A DNA stretch of 15,400 bases from Baffinella frigidus (taxonomy: Eukaryota; Cryptophyceae; Cryptomonadales; Baffinellaceae), in assembly GCA_026770585.1 (NCBI GenBank), contig MU646345.1, positions 426,541-441,940 of the forward strand, given 5' to 3'. How positions within the stretch are numbered: the first letter of the stretch is position 1; each line of letters starts with the position of its first letter. A program made the translations under genes and the position numbers. Positions 1 to 5,931 of the stretch are shown in pieces. Below the pieces are notes generated by a model. That model worked only from the letters and a program-made list of their open reading frames with translations, searched no databases and was not told the DNA's origin.

Positions 1-107
1 GGTTAAGGGTTTAGGGTTTAGGGTTTAGGGTTTAGGGTTTAGGGTTTAGGGTTTAGGGTTTAGGGTTTAGGGTTTAGGGTTTAGGGTTTAGGGTTTAGGG
101 TTTAGGG
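1..107 (+). repeat. TTTAGGG telomeric repeat array
   Basis: About fifteen near-perfect TTTAGGG units in tandem. The G-rich strand reads left to right, so the array points into the window. At a true left chromosome end the plus strand would read CCCTAAA. This is therefore an interstitial array, an inverted block, or a window cut from inside a longer subtelomere. Confidence 0.95.
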
Positions 108-192
108 CGGAAATGACATCATCCCGGCCATCGCGCCTGGTGAGGGTCGGGGTTTAAGGTTTACAGTCCAGCTACCCTAACACAGGCTACCG

Positions 193-346
193 TAACACAT
201 ACTTACCCTCCACACATACTCCTTCGGCCGGCCCCCGATTCCCCCCTGCGAGGAAGTATGCCTGAAGGGTGGACACCATAACGCATACCTACCCTCCACA
301 CATACTCAATCAGTCCGGCCCCGACGGGTATGTGTTAAGGTAGGTC
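193..346. repeat. 29-bp direct repeat with an inverted third copy
   Basis: A motif containing TACCCTCCACACATACTC occurs at about 193-221 and 278-306. A shorter inverted version (GGGTATGTGTTAAGGTAGGT) lies at 327-346. Flanking bases 108-192 show no gene. The layout suggests a decayed foldback element, but I cannot assign a family. Confidence 0.5.
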
Positions 347-353
347 CACTGTA

Positions 354-483
354 CTAGCTCTGTCCCACTTCAATTTGGTCTCGTCATTAAAAACATTTAG
401 ACGTAGATGGACTTTTAATTTGTACTGGGGATCCTTCTTCAAAACTCATAATGATGAGACGAGATTTATTGGGACAGAGCTAG
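354..483. mobile_element. TA-flanked MITE, family A copy 1
   Basis: A 130-bp element with terminal inverted repeats: the left end GCTCTGTCCCA mirrors the right end TGGGACAGAGC, and similarity continues about 35 bp inward (GTCTCGTCATTA against TAATGATGAGAC). Both ends are flanked by TA, as in Tc1/mariner-type non-autonomous elements. No coding capacity. A second copy lies at 11689-11837, and its right terminus ends every unit of the 2941-4354 satellite. Confidence 0.75.
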
Positions 484-490
484 GTTTCCA

Positions 491-573
491 CTCGAGGCTA
501 GAAATGTGACTATTTTAAAAAGTTTTAACTTTACAAGTTCTTTACAAGTGAACCGCTGTGTAGTAATTTTCAC
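491..573. repeat. Element fragment, inverted relative of 2838-2892
   Basis: GAGGCTAGAAATGTGACTAT followed by an A/T tract and ACTTTACAAG matches, in inverted orientation, the stretch at 2838-2892. It runs into one half-copy of the shared core motif (GTGTAGTAATTTTC near 557-570). It looks like the broken end of a foldback element. Confidence 0.5.
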
Positions 574-586
574 ACAAATATCGCGT

Positions 587-628
587 TTGGTCACGTTACT
601 TGGGGAATTCCCCCAGTAACGTGACCAA
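587..628. repeat. Foldback palindrome, 14-bp arms
   Basis: TTGGTCACGTTACT at the left is the exact reverse complement of AGTAACGTGACCAA at the right; the middle is itself nearly palindromic around GGAATTCC. The 42-bp hairpin has no TSD that I can see. Confidence 0.85.
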
Positions 629-636
629 GCCTGCCC

Positions 637-696
637 GTGACTGGTAGTAAATTTAACAATCCCACATTTAAAATACCCCCTCTTCCAGCCTTGAGT
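637..696. mobile_element. Truncated right end of family B element
   Basis: The end CCAGCCTTGAGTGG preceded by CCCACATTTAAAATA matches the right half of the complete element at 4501-4690. A second truncated copy is at 2262-2331. Both start near a GTGACTGGTA motif and are followed within about 20 bases by the TENAAA-type repeat, so this joint was duplicated as one piece. Confidence 0.55.
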
Positions 697-730
697 GGTT
701 GGGGAACGCCGCGGCCGTGCCCTGCGCGAT

Positions 731-921
731 CCACACGAGAATGCCAGAGGGGCCTATTTAAAACCAAGGTGCTTTTAAAAGTGGGCATTTGTGTAGTAAC
801 TTTCGTTGATTGGTCATGTGACTAGCCATATATTGGCCAGTCGCTAGGTTGGAACACCTTGTCCTGGTGCAAATATTTACAAGCCCACACATCAATAGGA
901 TGTTCCAGCATTCTCGAGTGG
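731..921. mobile_element. Family B MITE copy 1, 2-bp target duplication
   Basis: A 191-bp element with inverted ends CCACACGAGAATGC and GCATTCTCGAGTGG, similarity extending about 30 bp inward. Left flank ...GCGCGAT and right flank ATGCCCCCCC rejoin as GCGCGATGCCCCCCC, which is present uninterrupted at about 2126-2140. That gives a 2-bp target duplication, AT. One half-copy of the shared core motif lies inside at 791-808. No coding capacity. Confidence 0.75.
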
Positions 922-1021
922 ATGCCCCCCCCCGCCCCCGCTCCAATCCAACAGTTAGTACCACGGACCTAAATGGAGCGTTCTGCGACGCCCGCTGCCC
1001 CTTAGCAGGGACCAAAGACCT

Positions 1022-1045
1022 TTTCACCTTGAATTCAAGGTGAAA
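1022..1045. repeat. Perfect 24-bp palindrome
   Basis: The left half TTTCACCTTGAA is followed by its exact complement TTCAAGGTGAAA, centred on an EcoRI-type GAATTC. Surrounding bases 1046-1284 hold one diverged copy of the TENAAA-type repeat (about 1146-1183) and nothing else I can name. Confidence 0.85.
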
Positions 1046-1284
1046 TTCCGGTTAGATTCCAGGGCAATTAGATACGATTCTAGTACAAATTGTTTAGATG
1101 GACTGTGTCCGTGAAACCCCCGGTGGCTGCTAAGTGGTGTGGCACACCCACGGAAAACGCCGCGGTCGTGCCCTGAGCGATACCCCCCCCGCTTTTGTGC
1201 TGGATTTCTGCCCTGAAACACTTTCAAGGACGAGCCCCGCTTGTTTCGCTGGGGGGGTATTGCCACCCACTTATTGTCAAAACT

Positions 1285-1376
1285 AATCTCCATATAAGTA
1301 TTGATTAATTGCTTTTGTGCAACGAAAATTACTACACGATTTGCTCATAAAAGTAATAGTACAGCGTTTGTGTAGT
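1285..1376. mobile_element. Truncated family C foldback (inverted copy)
   Basis: About 90 bp matching the reverse complement of the complete element at 8664-8800: outer arm with ATTAATTGCTTTT, core AACGAAAATTACTACAC at 1321-1337, then the loop with GATTTGCTCATAAAAGTAAT. It stops just after the second core begins (TGTAGT), so the second outer arm is missing. Confidence 0.75.
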
Positions 1377-1382
1377 GGGGGG

Positions 1383-1562
1383 AGATCTGCACGGGTGTGC
1401 TTTGGACATCAACGACGGAGAATCTGGAACAGCCCCGCCGGCAGGCTCTTGAGCGCCCGCGTGACCGGTCACGCGGACGCCGAAGCCAACTGTCCGAGGT
1501 GACTGCCTTGTCATGTTCCGCAGCCCCGCAGATCTGCACGGGTGTGCTTTGGACATCAACGA
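1383..1562. repeat. 33-bp direct repeats flanking a GC-rich segment
   Basis: The same 33 bases, beginning AGATCTGCACGGGTGTGCTT, occur at 1383-1415 and 1530-1562. The 114 bp between are GC-rich and look gene-derived, with a perfect 20-bp palindrome CCGCGTGACCGGTCACGCGG at 1457-1476. A tandem duplication of a gene fragment is the simplest reading; the repeat is too long for an ordinary target duplication. Confidence 0.7.
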
Positions 1563-1646
1563 TCCAGATCCAGGATCCTGGATCTGGATCTAACTGGATC
1601 TAGTTCTCCATCAACTGGATCTAGTTCTCCATCGTTGGAGAACTAG
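1561..1646. repeat. Nested palindromes and 21-bp tandem pair
   Basis: 1561-1590 is a perfect 30-bp palindrome (half: GATCCAGATCCAGGA). Two 21-bp direct copies (AACTGGATCTAGTTCTCCATC less its last base in each) follow at 1592-1633, and 1621-1646 is a hairpin with 11-bp arms CTAGTTCTCCA/TGGAGAACTAG. Three structures share short GGATC/CTAG words. Confidence 0.85.
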
Positions 1647-1664
1647 CTGGGGGGGGAAGGAGGG

Positions 1665-1786
1665 TCTAGCTCTGCCTGAGTTTTATTCTAGCTCGTCCTA
1701 AAGGCTTTCTATTCGCCCGTTTGTACTGTATTCTACTCTTCAATACTTGTAAGGACGAGCCAGAATATAACTTGGGCATAGCTAGA
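1665..1786. mobile_element. TA-flanked MITE, family K
   Basis: A 122-bp element with about 35-bp inverted repeats: left TCTAGCTCTGCCTGAG, right TTGGGCATAGCTAGA, with inner arms AGCTCGTCCT and AGGACGAGCC. TA flanks GCTCTG at the left and its mirror at the right, as in family A, with which it shares the terminal hexamer. Confidence 0.7.
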
Positions 1787-1931
1787 GTGTGTGGCACACC
1801 TTCTTGCCTTGTCGAATTGGTTCGAAAGAGGAAAATGCACGGCGCAAGAACCGAGGCGAGCTCAGAGAAGGATCTGGGTACTCACCTACTGCGGGCATCT
1901 AGGCTCCAAGGGCACGTAACGACGCAAGGTT

Positions 1932-2192
1932 ATGAGCACTCTTCAGTACAAACCTACAGAGAACGCCGCTTTCGTGCCAGCTTTCTCCCCAAAGGTGTTT
2001 CACGCCGCGTTCTGGCCAGCAGCCCCGCACATGATCCGCAGTGCAAACAACAGAAAGACCCAGGGGCGCAAAGGCCTCCCGCTTAGTGCAATCCACACCT
2101 ACGGAGAAGGCCGCGGCTGTGCCCTGCGCGATGCCCCCCCCGCCCCCGCGCGTCCCGTTCCAGGCACTTACCCGATCACGAATTTCGGATAA
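1932..2192 (+). pseudogene. Gene-derived repeat with TENAAAVPC-like peptide
   Basis: I do not recognise this protein. A short open frame includes PTENAAFVP near 1953. Related copies of the same coding unit appear at about 699-731, 1146-1183, 2092-2166 and 2335-2408, giving NAAAVPCA, TENAAVVP, PTEKAAAVPC and PTEKAAAVPC. Some differences are synonymous (GCC or GCT in the third alanine), which hints at a selected ancestor. The 1146 copy has an in-frame stop straight after VVP. Low-complexity C-tracts follow three of the copies. I read this as fragments of a duplicated gene, not an active one; a chance frame in GC-rich DNA is the alternative. Confidence 0.3.
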
Positions 2193-2408
2193 GATTGACC
2201 AACCGCATGATCACGGGTTTGCTTGGCTAAAAGGGGAGTCCTGTCGAATGGGCCTGGGTCCCGGACGTGACTGGTACAAAGCCTACCCCCCCCCCACATT
2301 TAGATAAGCCCCTCCAGCGTTCTCGTGTGGAGAGCTGGACCTACGGAGAAGGCCGCGGCTGTGCCCTGCACGATGCTCCCCCCGCCCCCGCTCGTCCGTT
2401 CCAGGTAC
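2092..2408. repeat. 70-bp direct repeat pair
   Basis: 2098-2166 and 2340-2408 are near-identical: CCTACGGAGAAGGCCGCGGC, then CTGTGCCCTG, then a C-tract and CGTTCCAGG. The first copy carries the uninterrupted site that family B copy 1 occupies at 731-921. Between them lies the truncated family B end at 2262-2331. Confidence 0.8.
2262..2331. mobile_element. Truncated right end of family B element
   Basis: ACATTTAGATAAGCCCCTCC followed by AGCGTTCTCGTGTGG matches the right half of 4501-4690. The left half is absent; the fragment begins at a GGACGTGACTGGTAC motif that also occurs in the minisatellites at 12540 and 14693. Confidence 0.6.
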
Positions 2409-2485
2409 TTGGTCGCGATCGGGTTTGCAACCTGCTTACGAGGGGCGGACAGTCAAGGGACCTGCTCACCCACACAGAGGGCTAC

Positions 2486-2567
2486 GAAGGGATTTTCTCG
2501 GCCTACGGTAGGAGGTCCTAGGCAATGCCGTAGGCCTAACTACCCCATTTTCAGGACGTAAGCCTAT
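2486..2567. mobile_element. Half of a family G element
   Basis: TCTCGGCCTACGGTAG through CCCATTTTCAGG matches the right arm of the complete element at 7319-7487. No matching left arm is present here. It includes the CCTACGGTAGG and GGTCCTAGGC core words. 2409-2485 shows nothing I can name. Confidence 0.7.
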
Positions 2568-2619
2568 GAACTTGAATCACGAAATTCATTTGTAGTCCGC
2601 TGTGAGGGAAGGGGCTGTA

Positions 2620-2800
2620 CCACACGGGGCTGTCCATGCGAACAGAATAAAAGGAAATTTTAAAATTTATGGGGAAATGATCACGTTTCCGTACGGATGT
2701 CCGTACGGAAACGTGATCAAATGCTGACTTTTAGCGTGTTTCCTGGGCAACAATCCAATAATTAACTTATGAATCTGTTCGCATGGATAGCCTCGTGTGG
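2620..2800. mobile_element. Family J MITE with inner perfect palindrome
   Basis: A 181-bp element with 27-bp inverted ends: left CCACACGGGGCTGTCCATGC, right GCATGGATAGCCTCGTGTGG. GTA flanks both sides (2617-2619, 2801-2803), a possible 3-bp target duplication. Inside, 2678-2719 is an exact inverted repeat: 20-bp arms around a 2-base TG. The half to the right of this palindrome recurs at 11357-11441 and, inverted and diverged, at 14163-14216. No coding capacity. Confidence 0.75.
2678..2719. repeat. Perfect hairpin inside family J
   Basis: Arms of 20 bp (TGATCACGTTTCCGTACGGA and its exact complement) separated by two bases. Perfect arms in an otherwise diverged element suggest recent origin or correction of one arm from the other. 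Confidence 0.9.
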
Positions 2801-2837
2801 GTAGGGGGCGCGGGGCGTGAGGCGGGGACAAAAACCT

Positions 2838-2892
2838 TCGAGGACTTGTAAAGTTTTTTTTAAATAATAGTCACACTTCTAGCCTCGTGTGG
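2838..2892. repeat. Inverted relative of 491-540
   Basis: GGACTTGTAAAG, a T/A tract, then TAGTCACACTTCTAGCCTCG mirrors 491-540. It ends TAGCCTCGTGTGG, the same terminus as family J. 2801-2837 is G-rich with no recognised feature. Confidence 0.5.
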
Positions 2893-2940
2893 TACCGCGG
2901 AAGGCGCACCCGAGTCTCAAGAGTCGTTCGGGGGACTCCG

Positions 2941-3172
2941 ACTGTAATAGGGGCCTGGACCGTAATAGAGGAGACCAATCTGTCAACCTTACAGCGGAAA
3001 AGAGCCCGGGCTACCCAATTTGGTGAGCCCAGATAGACGGAGACAGAGCTAGGAGGAGGACGGGGGACTCAAATGACCGTAATAGAGGACATGTAGCAGA
3101 AGCGGAGGAGGAGGGGGGGCATCAAAATTTGTGAGCCCACATCGACTGAGACAGAGCTAGGGGGGGGACTCG
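2941..3172. repeat. Subtelomeric satellite, units 1 and 2
   Basis: The unit is about 100 bp: GACCGTAATGGAGGAGATGT, AGCAGAGCTCGCGGAGCAGG, a G-tract, GCATCAAAATTTGTGAGCCC and ACTGAGACAGAGCTAGG. Unit 1 is diverged; unit 2 starts near 3073. The unit's end matches the right terminus of family A. The junction between units 1 and 2 reads GGGGGACTCAAATGACCGTA with no telomeric repeat, unlike the next two junctions. Confidence 0.8.
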
Positions 3173-3320
3173 GTTTAGGGTTTAGGGTTTAGGGTTGAGG
3201 GTTTAGGGTTTAGGATTTAGGGTTTAGGGTTTAGGGTTTAGGGTTTAGGATTTAGGGTTTAGGATTTAGGGTTTATGGTTTAGGGTCTAGGGTCTAGGGT
3301 TTAGGGTTGAGGGTTTAGGG
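3173..3320 (+). repeat. Interstitial TTTAGGG array inside satellite
   Basis: About twenty TTTAGGG units with scattered variants (TTGAGGG, TTTAGGA, TCTAGGG). It lies precisely between GGGGACTCGG and GTGAGGACCTTAATGG, the end of one satellite unit and start of the next. It points right, like 1-107. Confidence 0.95.
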
Positions 3321-3420
3321 TGAGGACCTTAATGGAGGAGATGTAGCAGAGCTCGCGGAGCAGGAGGGGGGGCATCAAAATTTGTGAGCCCACATCGACT
3401 GAGACAGAGCTAGGGGGGGT
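3321..3420. repeat. Subtelomeric satellite, unit 3
   Basis: Complete unit from GAGGACCTTAATGGAGGAG to GAGACAGAGCTAGGGG, close to unit 4 over the GCAGAGCTCGCGGAGCAGG stretch. Confidence 0.85.
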
Positions 3421-3637
3421 GTGGGGACGATGACTGTCATGGAGGAGGTTAACTTCGTATACGTTGTATACTCGGGGATGTATGACTCTGGGTAGGTGAC
3501 TCTCTAGAGCATCTTTCTGCTCTCGCGTGTCGCCTCCCAGAGGACTATCAACTTTCAAAAAAGAGTCGAAAATGGACCGCGTGGTCCTTCCCTGAGGGTT
3601 GGTGGAGACAGAGCTAGGAGGAGGAGGGGGGACTCGG
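3421..3637. repeat. Satellite spacer with a family H end
   Basis: Starts as another unit head (GATGACTGTCATGGAGGAGG), then unknown sequence. 3573-3605 (TGGTCCTTCCCTGAGGGTTGGTGG, read in two parts TGGTCCTTCC and CTGAGGGTTGGTGG) resembles the right end of the foldback at 8808-8941. It then rejoins the satellite end AGACAGAGCTAGG. Confidence 0.5.
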
Positions 3638-3765
3638 TTTAGGGTTTAGGGTTAAGGGTTGAGGGTTTAGGGTTTAGGGTTTAGGGTTTAGGGTTTAGGG
3701 TTTAGGGTTTAGGGTTTAGGATCTAGGGTTTAGGGTTTAGGGTTTAGGGTTTCGGGTTTAGGGTT
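3638..3765 (+). repeat. Second interstitial TTTAGGG array in satellite
   Basis: About eighteen units, mostly exact, at the same place in the satellite junction as 3173-3320: after GGGGGGACTCGG and before GGATGACCGTAATGG. Confidence 0.95.
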
Positions 3766-4140
3766 GGATGACCGTAATGGAGGAGATGTAGCAGAGCTCG
3801 CGGAGCAGGAGGGGGGGCATCAACACTGGTGAGCCCAACTCGACTGAGACAGAGCTACTGGCTATCCCGTAAGTGGCCAGTAGGCTCATACGCCCTACCG
3901 TAGGGTCCTAGGACCTGCCTAGGACCTCTTAGTGGTCAAATTGGACCACCTGGCCACTTAAGGGATACGTCTGAGATAGTGAATTCACTGTAAAATCACC
4001 CCAGGTCGAGGCTAGATTGATTGGCGCAGACGTATAGCCACTAGGGGGAGGGTGAGGACCGTAATGGATGAGATGTAGCAGAGCTCGCGGAGCAGGAAAG
4101 GGGGCATCAAAATCGTCGAGCCCACCTAGACTGAGACAGA
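3766..4140. repeat. Subtelomeric satellite, units 4 and 5
   Basis: Unit 4 runs from GATGACCGTAATGGAGGAG to GAGACAGAGCTA, where the element at 3858-4041 interrupts it. Sequence resumes at TAGGGGGAGGGTGAGGACCG into unit 5 (about 4052-4140), which is cut at GAGACAGA by the element at 4141-4282. Confidence 0.8.
3858..4041. mobile_element. TA-flanked element M in satellite unit 4
   Basis: A 184-bp insertion with ends CTGGCTATCC and ATAGCCAC. TA is present on both sides (3856-3857, 4042-4043); removing the element and one TA restores GAGCTAGGGGGAGGGTG, seen intact at 4284-4300. A family F hairpin (3863-3967; TATCCCGTAAGTGGCCAG against CTGGCCACTTAAGGGATA) makes up its left half, with CCTACCGTAGGGTCCTAGGA in the loop. 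Confidence 0.7.
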
Positions 4141-4282
4141 CCACCAGCCATCCCAAGTGGCTCAAACAGTCCGCTGGAAGGTCTTCGATTCCACCCTGGA
4201 TCGGGGTCGGATCCGACCCCGATGCCAAGGTGTTTCGAAAATGTCCCAGCGCACTATTTGAGCCGCCTCCAAGGGCTCGTGG
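4141..4282. mobile_element. Element L in satellite unit 5, with 24-bp palindrome
   Basis: A 142-bp insertion with inverted ends CCACCAGCC and GGCTCGTGG and inner arms GTGGCTCAAACAGT and ACTATTTGAGCCGC. Flanks GA (4139-4140) and GA (4283-4284) rejoin to GACAGAGCTAGG, as in other satellite units. At its centre, 4200-4223 is a perfect 24-bp palindrome (half ATCGGGGTCGGA). Confidence 0.7.
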
Positions 4283-4354
4283 GAGCTAGGGGGAGGGTGG
4301 GGACGATGACCGTAATGGAGGAGATGTAGCAGAGCTCGCGGAGCAGGAGGGGAA
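4283..4354. repeat. Subtelomeric satellite, unit 6, truncated
   Basis: AGCTAGGGGGAGGGTGGGGA then GATGACCGTAATGGAGGAG through GCGGAGCAGGAGGGG; it stops before the GCATCAAAA part and joins unrelated sequence. Confidence 0.8.
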
Positions 4355-4360
4355 TGGCCC

Positions 4361-4500
4361 CCGCGTACAGCGCCCGGACTCCATGCACCTGATAGAGAGC
4401 GCGATATATCCCTTCAGTGGCCAGTAGGCGCATACACCCTAGTGTAGGGCCCTGGGATCTGCCTAGGACCCGCGTACAGCGCCCGGACTCTATGCACCTG
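4361..4500. repeat. 32-bp direct repeat and truncated family F hairpin
   Basis: CCGCGTACAGCGCCCGGACT followed by CTATGCACCTG or CCATGCACCTG occurs at 4361-4391 and 4469-4500. Between them 4404-4470 is the left half of a family F element (TATATCCCTTCAGTGGCC, then CCTAGTGTAGGGCCCTGGGA). The first copy continues straight into GATAGAGAG and so shows the unoccupied site for the element at 4501-4690. Confidence 0.75.
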
Positions 4501-4690
4501 CCACACGAGGATGCAAGAGGGGCCTATTTAAAACCAAGACAATCTTATATTTGGCATTTGTGTAGTAACTTTCATCGCCCTTGGAGCCACTGAAGCCATG
4601 AGTAGGCCAGTTACGAGGTTGGAACACCCTATCCTAGTACAAATTTTACAACCCCACATGTAAATAGGCCCCTCTAGCATTCTCGAGTGG
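4501..4690. mobile_element. Family B MITE copy 2, complete
   Basis: A 190-bp element; left end CCACACGAGGATGCAAGAGG, right end CTCTAGCATTCTCGAGTGG, with GGGGCCTATTTA mirrored as TAAATAGGCCCC. Flanks TG (4499-4500) and TG (4691-4692) collapse to CACCTGATAGAG, present intact at about 4386-4397. Contains one half-copy of the core motif near 4559. About 75 percent like 731-921 by eye. Confidence 0.8.
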
Positions 4691-4714
4691 TGATAGAGAG
4701 CGCGGGGAGGCAAT

Positions 4715-4819
4715 ATATCCCTTAAGTGGTCAGTAGGCGCATACGCCCTACCGTAGGGCCCCGTGACCTGCCTAGGACCTCTTGGGGGTCAACTCCGACC
4801 CCCTCGCCACTTGAGGGGG
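4715..4819. mobile_element. Family F foldback
   Basis: ATATCCCTTAAGTGGTCAGT at the left pairs with CCACTTGAGGGGG at the right. The loop carries CCTACCGTAGGGCCCCGTGA and CCTAGGACCT, the second shared core. Preceded by GATAGAGAGCGCGG, also seen before the truncated copy at 4404. Confidence 0.6.
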
Positions 4820-4848
4820 CCAGGCACTTAACTGCCACGGCAGAGCGG

Positions 4849-4900
4849 GACCTTGTTGTAGGCTGAGATCTCGATGACCGGCTGTAGGAAGGGGTTGCAC
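4849..4900 (-). pseudogene. NPFLQP-fragment copy a
   Basis: The protein family is unknown to me. Read on the minus strand, this copy gives NPFLQPVIEISAYNKVP. Six more copies follow (5324-5541, 5821-5874, 5932-5980, 6065-6120, 6256-6310, 6632-6660). Across them nearly every difference falls in third codon positions: CTA/CTG, TTC/TTT, ATC/ATT, TCA/TCG, TAC/TAT, ACC/ACG. That pattern indicates divergence of a translated sequence under purifying selection. No start codon, complete domain or stop can be defined, so I treat all copies as exon remnants. The flanks beyond about 60 bp differ from copy to copy. Confidence 0.5.
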
Positions 4901-5072
4901 CGCCGCCGGAGGCTTGTTAGGTCCCCCCTCCGATGGGAATTCGTTTCACAGATCGGGGAGGGACCAGACGCCCGGGAAGCCCCCAGCAGGGGCCGCCGGA
5001 GGCTCGACCGGGATTCGGGTCGCGCAGCAAGCCCCCCGCCGGGGCCGCCGGGGGCTGGTTAGGTCCCCCTCC
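4901..5072. repeat. GC-rich segment with 27-bp direct repeat
   Basis: GGCTTGTTAGGTCCCCCCTC at about 4912 recurs as GGCTGGTTAGGTCCCCCTC near 5053. In between, GGGGCCGCCGGAGGCTC-type words repeat. Base use resembles coding sequence, but no frame is convincing. Confidence 0.5.
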
Positions 5073-5096
5073 GACTAGCGCCGGACGGCGCTAGTC
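5073..5096. repeat. Short palindrome, 10-bp arms
   Basis: GACTAGCGCC and GGCGCTAGTC flank a 4-base loop GGAC. It abuts TTCTGCGCGGAG, a word that recurs at each unit of the 6323-7030 repeats. Confidence 0.8.
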
Positions 5097-5136
5097 TTCT
5101 GCGCGGAGTACCCGAAACCCTGAATACGGTATTGGA

Positions 5137-5260
5137 CTACAGGGGTACCTCCCTCATAAGAGACCGCCTCCCCCTAGGACCGTACAGTAGGCCCATACCC
5201 AGGGCCCTATGGAGGTCCTGGGGGGGGGGGGGGGTTCTTATGAGCGAGGTACCCCTGTAG
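5137..5260. mobile_element. Foldback element P with G-tract
   Basis: Arms of about 25 bp: CTACAGGGGTACCTCCCTCA against TGAGCGAGGTACCCCTGTAG, one mismatch. The loop holds CCCCTAGGACCGTACAGTAGG and so the second core, then a run of 15 G at 5220-5234. No target duplication seen. Confidence 0.7.
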
Positions 5261-5323
5261 GAGAGGCCGTACGGGCTGGTAGAAGAGGTTCGAGGAAAAG
5301 ACGGTGTGGGGCTCTTCAGGTGA

Positions 5324-5541
5324 GGGACCTTGGTGTAGGCTGAGATCTAATCCGGTCAGGTATTTAAATTAAATGCTCGGGAGTTCCCCAAATGTACGAA
5401 AATTACTACACATGATCTTTCGGACACGACTCTTTCATCGCTTGTGTAGTAATTTTCATTGTATGGGGAACTCCGCCGAGCATTTAAATTAAATACCTGG
5501 CCGGATGAGATCTCGACGACAGGCTGCAGAAAGGGGTTGCC
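5324..5541 (-). pseudogene. NPFLQP-fragment copy b, split by an element
   Basis: Minus-strand codons NPFLQPVVEIS lie at 5506-5541 and continue as AYTKVP at 5324-5348 once the element at 5349-5505 and one 8-bp duplicate are discounted. Uses TTT for Phe and CTG for Leu where copy a uses TTC and CTA. Confidence 0.5.
5349..5505. mobile_element. Family D foldback copy 1, 8-bp target duplication
   Basis: A 157-bp foldback. Outer arms of about 45 bp (TCCGGTCAGGTATTTAAATT / AATTAAATACCTGGCCGGA) enclose inner core arms ACGAAAATTACTACACA (5396-5412) and TGTGTAGTAATTTTCAT (5443-5459). TGAGATCT flanks both sides (5341-5348, 5506-5513). The unoccupied counterpart GCTGAGATCTCGACGATTGG is at about 5947-5966, so the duplication is directly readable. 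An 8-bp duplication fits hAT or Mutator-type movement; no transposase is here. Confidence 0.85.
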
Positions 5542-5556
5542 AGCTCTCTAACTGTA

Positions 5557-5774
5557 GAGCGTTTGCGGTAATTGTTGCCCGTTTTGGACGTACGGTTTCC
5601 CGGTTTTCCGGTTTTGAAAAGGGACTTATAGGACGTGACAAGGATTTTAAACGGTACCAAGAGGCGCATTTCTGGTACTATTTAAAATCCTTGTCACGTC
5701 CTATAAGTCCCTTTCAAAACCGGAAAACCGGGAAACCGTACGTCCAAAATGGACAACAATTACCGCAAACGCTC
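5557..5774. mobile_element. Long TA-flanked foldback Q1
   Basis: Near-perfect arms of about 103 bp, starting GAGCGTTTGCGGTAATTGTT, around a 13-base loop at 5660-5672. TA flanks both ends (5555-5556, 5775-5776). The empty counterpart CTCTAACTGTATCCCGTGA is present at about 5877-5895; the occupied copy reads CTCTAACTG-TA-element-TA-TCCCGTGA. This identifies a TA-target (Tc1/mariner-like) non-autonomous element. The one at 11166-11335 has the same TA-GAGCG ends. Arms this similar imply a recent origin or arm correction. Confidence 0.85.
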
Positions 5775-5820
5775 TATCCCGTGAATAACCCATCATAGAT
5801 AAATCCATAGGGGGGTGAAA

Positions 5821-5874
5821 TGACCTTGGTATAGGCCGAAATCTCGACGATTGGCTACAGAAAGGGCTTGCCGG
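5821..5874 (-). pseudogene. NPFLQP-fragment copy c, with stop
   Basis: Minus strand reads KPFL-stop-PIVEISAYTKV: CAG has become TAG, and Asn is now Lys. It uses ATT and TCG where copies a, b and d use ATC and TCA. This copy cannot encode the peptide. It continues at 5875-5895 into the unoccupied site of Q1. Confidence 0.5.
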
Positions 5875-5931
5875 CGCTCTAACTGTATCCCGTGAACAAC
5901 CCATAATATTTAAATTCACAGGGGGGTGGAG

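Noticed and set aside
1383-1562. 33-bp direct repeats as LTRs of a tiny retroelement
   Set aside because: They are too short, lack TG...CA ends and any primer-binding or polypurine site; tandem duplication explains them.
2941-4354. Repeat array as a CRISPR
   Set aside because: Units are about 100 bp with repeat ends of transposon origin, spacing is irregular, and the setting is eukaryotic.
5505-5798. Open frames on both strands over 5505-5994
   Set aside because: They translate the palindromic arms of Q1 and the NPFLQP repeats in shifted frames.
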